The position numbers were made by a program, and so were the translations under genes. Positions 31,120-33,241 of a stretch of 33,241 nt of DNA are shown one piece after another. Each line of letters begins with the position of its first letter. Position 1 is the stretch's first letter. The stretch spans positions 1-33,241 of the forward strand of contig JAPLRW010000031.1 in assembly GCA_026398935.1 (NCBI GenBank). Direction: 5' to 3'. Below the pieces are notes generated by a model, which did no database searches, was not told where the DNA came from, and was given only the letters and a program-made list of their open reading frames with translations. This stretch comes from Methylococcales bacterium (GTDB lineage: Bacteria > Pseudomonadota > Gammaproteobacteria > Methylococcales > Methylomonadaceae).

Positions 31120-33024
31120 TTAGGCTTTCAATAGCTCTTTCACTTTCGCCATAATACCGGCTGGATCGATGCCTTGGTGCGGGAACTGTTCCCACAAACC
31201 GCCGCAGCCTTCTTTGTAGGTACCAAGATGCGCGAATTTTGGCGTCAGGCCGCGTTCTAGCAACCAAGAACCAAAACGACTACCCAAACCTGTTTTACGG
31301 TTATACGACTCAACCACCAACACCATCGGCGCTTTACCGATTTTCGCTAGCATGTCTTCATCAATAACGTTCAACGTCGCTTTATTGATCAAACCAACAT
31401 CAATACCTTCTGCTTTCAAACGCTCAACCGCATCTAATGCACGGTATAAAGACTCACCAAAGCTGACAATATAGCCTTGCGTGCCTTCACGAATAATTTC
31501 ATCTTTACCGGAAACAAACTTATAGTCGCCGCCAAAGTAATCATTACCGTCGGTATCTAAAATAGTCGGTACTTTAGACCGTGTTGAGAATACAAAACGC
31601 AAACCTGGGTTAAAGAAAATAGTTTCTAAACAGGCTGTCATTTGTAATGGATCAGCAGGGAAATACAGGTTTGTAGCATAACCATCGCTCAAACCATTGT
31701 CCGCAAAGAAATTGTTCAATCCGAAATGGCAGGTATTATCGGCCATGTCGTCAATCCCAGAATGCGAGAAATGACTCAGTACGTTAGAATTATTCAAACG
31801 TGCCATGGTGATTTCAGACGGTAACATTTCTAAGAAAGCACTGAAGGTACCAAAAATACCTTGTTTGCCCGCTTCCATACCAAAACCGGCCGCCGCTGAA
31901 AAGTTACCGCGCTCCATGATACCTGATGAAATAAACACTTCTGGGAATGCTGCGTGAATTTTAAACAAACCACACGAACCTTCCAGATCGCTATCCACAA
32001 CGCGGACTTTTTCAACACGTTCTGCGGCAGTCATTCGACCTAAAATAGCAACCGCTGCATCACCGAATACGTTACGGTTAGCATCCCATTTATCGCTGCT
32101 GCCTAAGAAAACCGCGTCATTTTTAGGGGCTTTAATTTCTTTAAGATGATCCGCTGCTGCTTGTTGGCCGCGCGCTTCCAAATACTCAACAGCCACTTTG
32201 ACAGAAATAACATCATGTCCATGCGTAGAGCCTTCTAAACCGGCAATACCTGGACACATCGGACGATGATTAATGACTGCAACGGGGCCGTCAGTATTAA
32301 TGGCAATACAAATACGTTTATACAGATCATCAAGGTCTTCGCCATCACCTTCCAATACGGTTACGCCTTGTCCTGCCAACGTTTTAGCGGTTGTGCAACC
32401 GGTTAAATATTTAGACGGATGACCCGCGATAGTGACATCGTTATCATCAATAATCAATTTGACATTAAGGCCTTGTGCAACGGCTAAACGTGCCGCTTCG
32501 GCATCGTTACCTTCTTGTTGCGAACCATCAGATCCTAAACAAAACAAAGTCTTAGTGGGGTTAGCAATAGCAACACCATTAACATAAGGCCACATGTGCC
32601 CTAAACGACCTGAACTGAACTTTACGCCCGGCGTAAAGCCCAACTCTGGGTGACCTGGAAGATGCGAATGCGCTGCACGGTATTCCATTAAACGTTCTGC
32701 GGGTAAATCACCGTTAAGCGTAGACATCAAATATTGCGTAGCAACACGGTGACCGGCTTCATCAAAGAAGATAGGGACGTATTTTTCCGCAGAACCGCGA
32801 AATAAGGCATCCATAATCATCACTTCAGGCACAGTATCGTAAGGGCCGCCAGTATGTCCACCCACACCACGAGCCGCGCCCGTCGCTGTAAAGAACACAA
32901 TTGCGTCGCGACATAACTGAATATTCGCTTGCAGACTGGCTTTTTGTTCGCTAGTTAAAGTAGGAACACTAGCATCGAGCTTTATACGCTGATAAGCGCC
33001 AAGATCAATCGGGAATTTGGACAT
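31120..33024 (-). CDS. Transketolase-family enzyme (atypical)
   Basis: The 634-residue product has the three-domain transketolase plan. The TPP-binding motif is LGSDGSQQEGND then about 20 residues to LIIDDNDVTIAG, which corresponds to the GDG...N box. The pyrimidine domain has SSGIMERGNFSAAAGFGMEA with the catalytic glutamate, and the C-terminal domain ends with GLINKATLNVIDEDM and LVVESYNRKTGLGSRFG. Transketolase moves two-carbon units between sugar phosphates, as in the ribulose monophosphate or pentose phosphate cycle. The N-terminal landmarks differ from E. coli TktA: HSHLPGHPELGFTPGVKFSS replaces the usual HPE...ETTGPLGQG region. It may therefore be a separate subfamily. ATG at 33024 has AGAGGAAATAGT before it. 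A terminator follows the gene. Confidence 0.8.
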   Translation of the reverse strand: MSKFPIDLGAYQRIKLDASVPTLTSEQKASLQANIQLCRDAIVFFTATGAARGVGGHTGGPYDTVPEVMIMDALFRGSAEKYVPIFFDEAGHRVATQYLMSTLNGDLPAERLMEYRAAHSHLPGHPELGFTPGVKFSSGRLGHMWPYVNGVAIANPTKTLFCLGSDGSQQEGNDAEAARLAVAQGLNVKLIIDDNDVTIAGHPSKYLTGCTTAKTLAGQGVTVLEGDGEDLDDLYKRICIAINTDGPVAVINHRPMCPGIAGLEGSTHGHDVISVKVAVEYLEARGQQAAADHLKEIKAPKNDAVFLGSSDKWDANRNVFGDAAVAILGRMTAAERVEKVRVVDSDLEGSCGLFKIHAAFPEVFISSGIMERGNFSAAAGFGMEAGKQGIFGTFSAFLEMLPSEITMARLNNSNVLSHFSHSGIDDMADNTCHFGLNNFFADNGLSDGYATNLYFPADPLQMTACLETIFFNPGLRFVFSTRSKVPTILDTDGNDYFGGDYKFVSGKDEIIREGTQGYIVSFGESLYRALDAVERLKAEGIDVGLINKATLNVIDEDMLAKIGKAPMVLVVESYNRKTGLGSRFGSWLLERGLTPKFAHLGTYKEGCGGLWEQFPHQGIDPAGIMAKVKELLKA

Positions 33025-33230
33025 ACTATTTCCTCTGTTAAAGTTGTGGTTAATAAAGTCGGGTGTAATGTGCCACTAACAGGACTATTCGCGAGATTCC
33101 CCCGATAGCCACTTTTTATTCTTGTTTGTTAATGGATTTACTGTAGCAGTGTATTTTAGCGTATGCGGTGAAATTTACACGCTACTTTTTGAATTAATTA
33201 AGACGGGAGCCAATCTGGAGGGGAAATACA

Positions 33231-33241
33231 ATGAGAATGGG
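33231..33241 (+). CDS. Start of a gene running off the right edge (partial)
   Basis: A strong ribosome site, GGAGGGG, lies eight bases before an ATG at 33231, followed by only three further codons. The product cannot be named. The gene is divergent from the transketolase-family gene, with about 200 bases between them holding both promoters. Confidence 0.55.

Noticed and set aside
1-33241. tRNA, rRNA and riboswitch genes
   Set aside because: Reading through the intergenic regions I saw no cloverleaf with a GTTCRANNC arm, no rRNA sequence and no riboswitch core. This is an inspection by eye; covariance-model searches would settle it.

Overview
The window reads as chromosome from a gammaproteobacterium, most likely a methylotroph or methanotroph of the Methylococcales. 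The taxonomic inference rests on gammaproteobacterial markers (ZapD, YacG, CoaE and PilD in the usual order, and a Nudix-ThiE fusion), a complete PQQ biosynthesis cluster (pqqABCDE) of the kind that supplies PQQ methanol dehydrogenases, an unusual transketolase next to it, and a protein that looks like an exosortase-H (XrtH) substrate. No ribosomal or 16S marker is present, so species is not assigned.

Layout. 1-132: 3' end of valS. 227-1925: forward envelope genes (putative XrtH 'midcut' protein, small membrane protein, glycine-zipper protein) ending in a strong terminator. 1968-6595: reverse genes, namely a DUF533 protein, a cytochrome c/PHM-like copper monooxygenase, an acyltransferase-3 and three tandem DUF1566 proteins with overlapping stops and starts. 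6862-10229: forward CDF metal transporter, argJ and a Nudix/ThiE-like fusion. 10267-12863: reverse pilD-coaE-zapD-yacG. 12864-22986: an accessory stretch. 22987-25934: reverse pilB-pilC. 25935-26916: largely non-coding, with one 42-residue lipoprotein gene. 26917-30722: pqqABCDE with a Uma2-family gene between pqqC and pqqD. 30822-33024: a TIGR02647-like small protein and a transketolase-family enzyme. A new gene starts at 33231.

The main structural point is that pilB-pilC and pilD-coaE-zapD-yacG lie on the same strand in the order usually seen as one cluster, but about 10.1 kb of accessory DNA separates pilC from pilD. That DNA carries an ADP-ribosylglycohydrolase, an AlkB dioxygenase, a 1006-residue protein joining a GTPase domain to an SMC/AAA21-type ATPase, a partner gene resembling DUF4276/Toprim-type effectors, a DinB polymerase, a lipoprotein, a decayed Ser/Thr kinase, an UPF0175/PIN toxin-antitoxin pair, a gene remnant and a solitary type I-C-like CRISPR repeat six bases past the pilC stop.

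The GTPase-ATPase fusion plus its translationally coupled partner (15008-18909) is the best candidate for an undescribed system. Its organisation matches ATPase-sensor plus effector defence pairs, but I know of no described system in which the ATPase also carries an N-terminal GTPase domain. All family calls are from motif recognition by eye; no database search was run.
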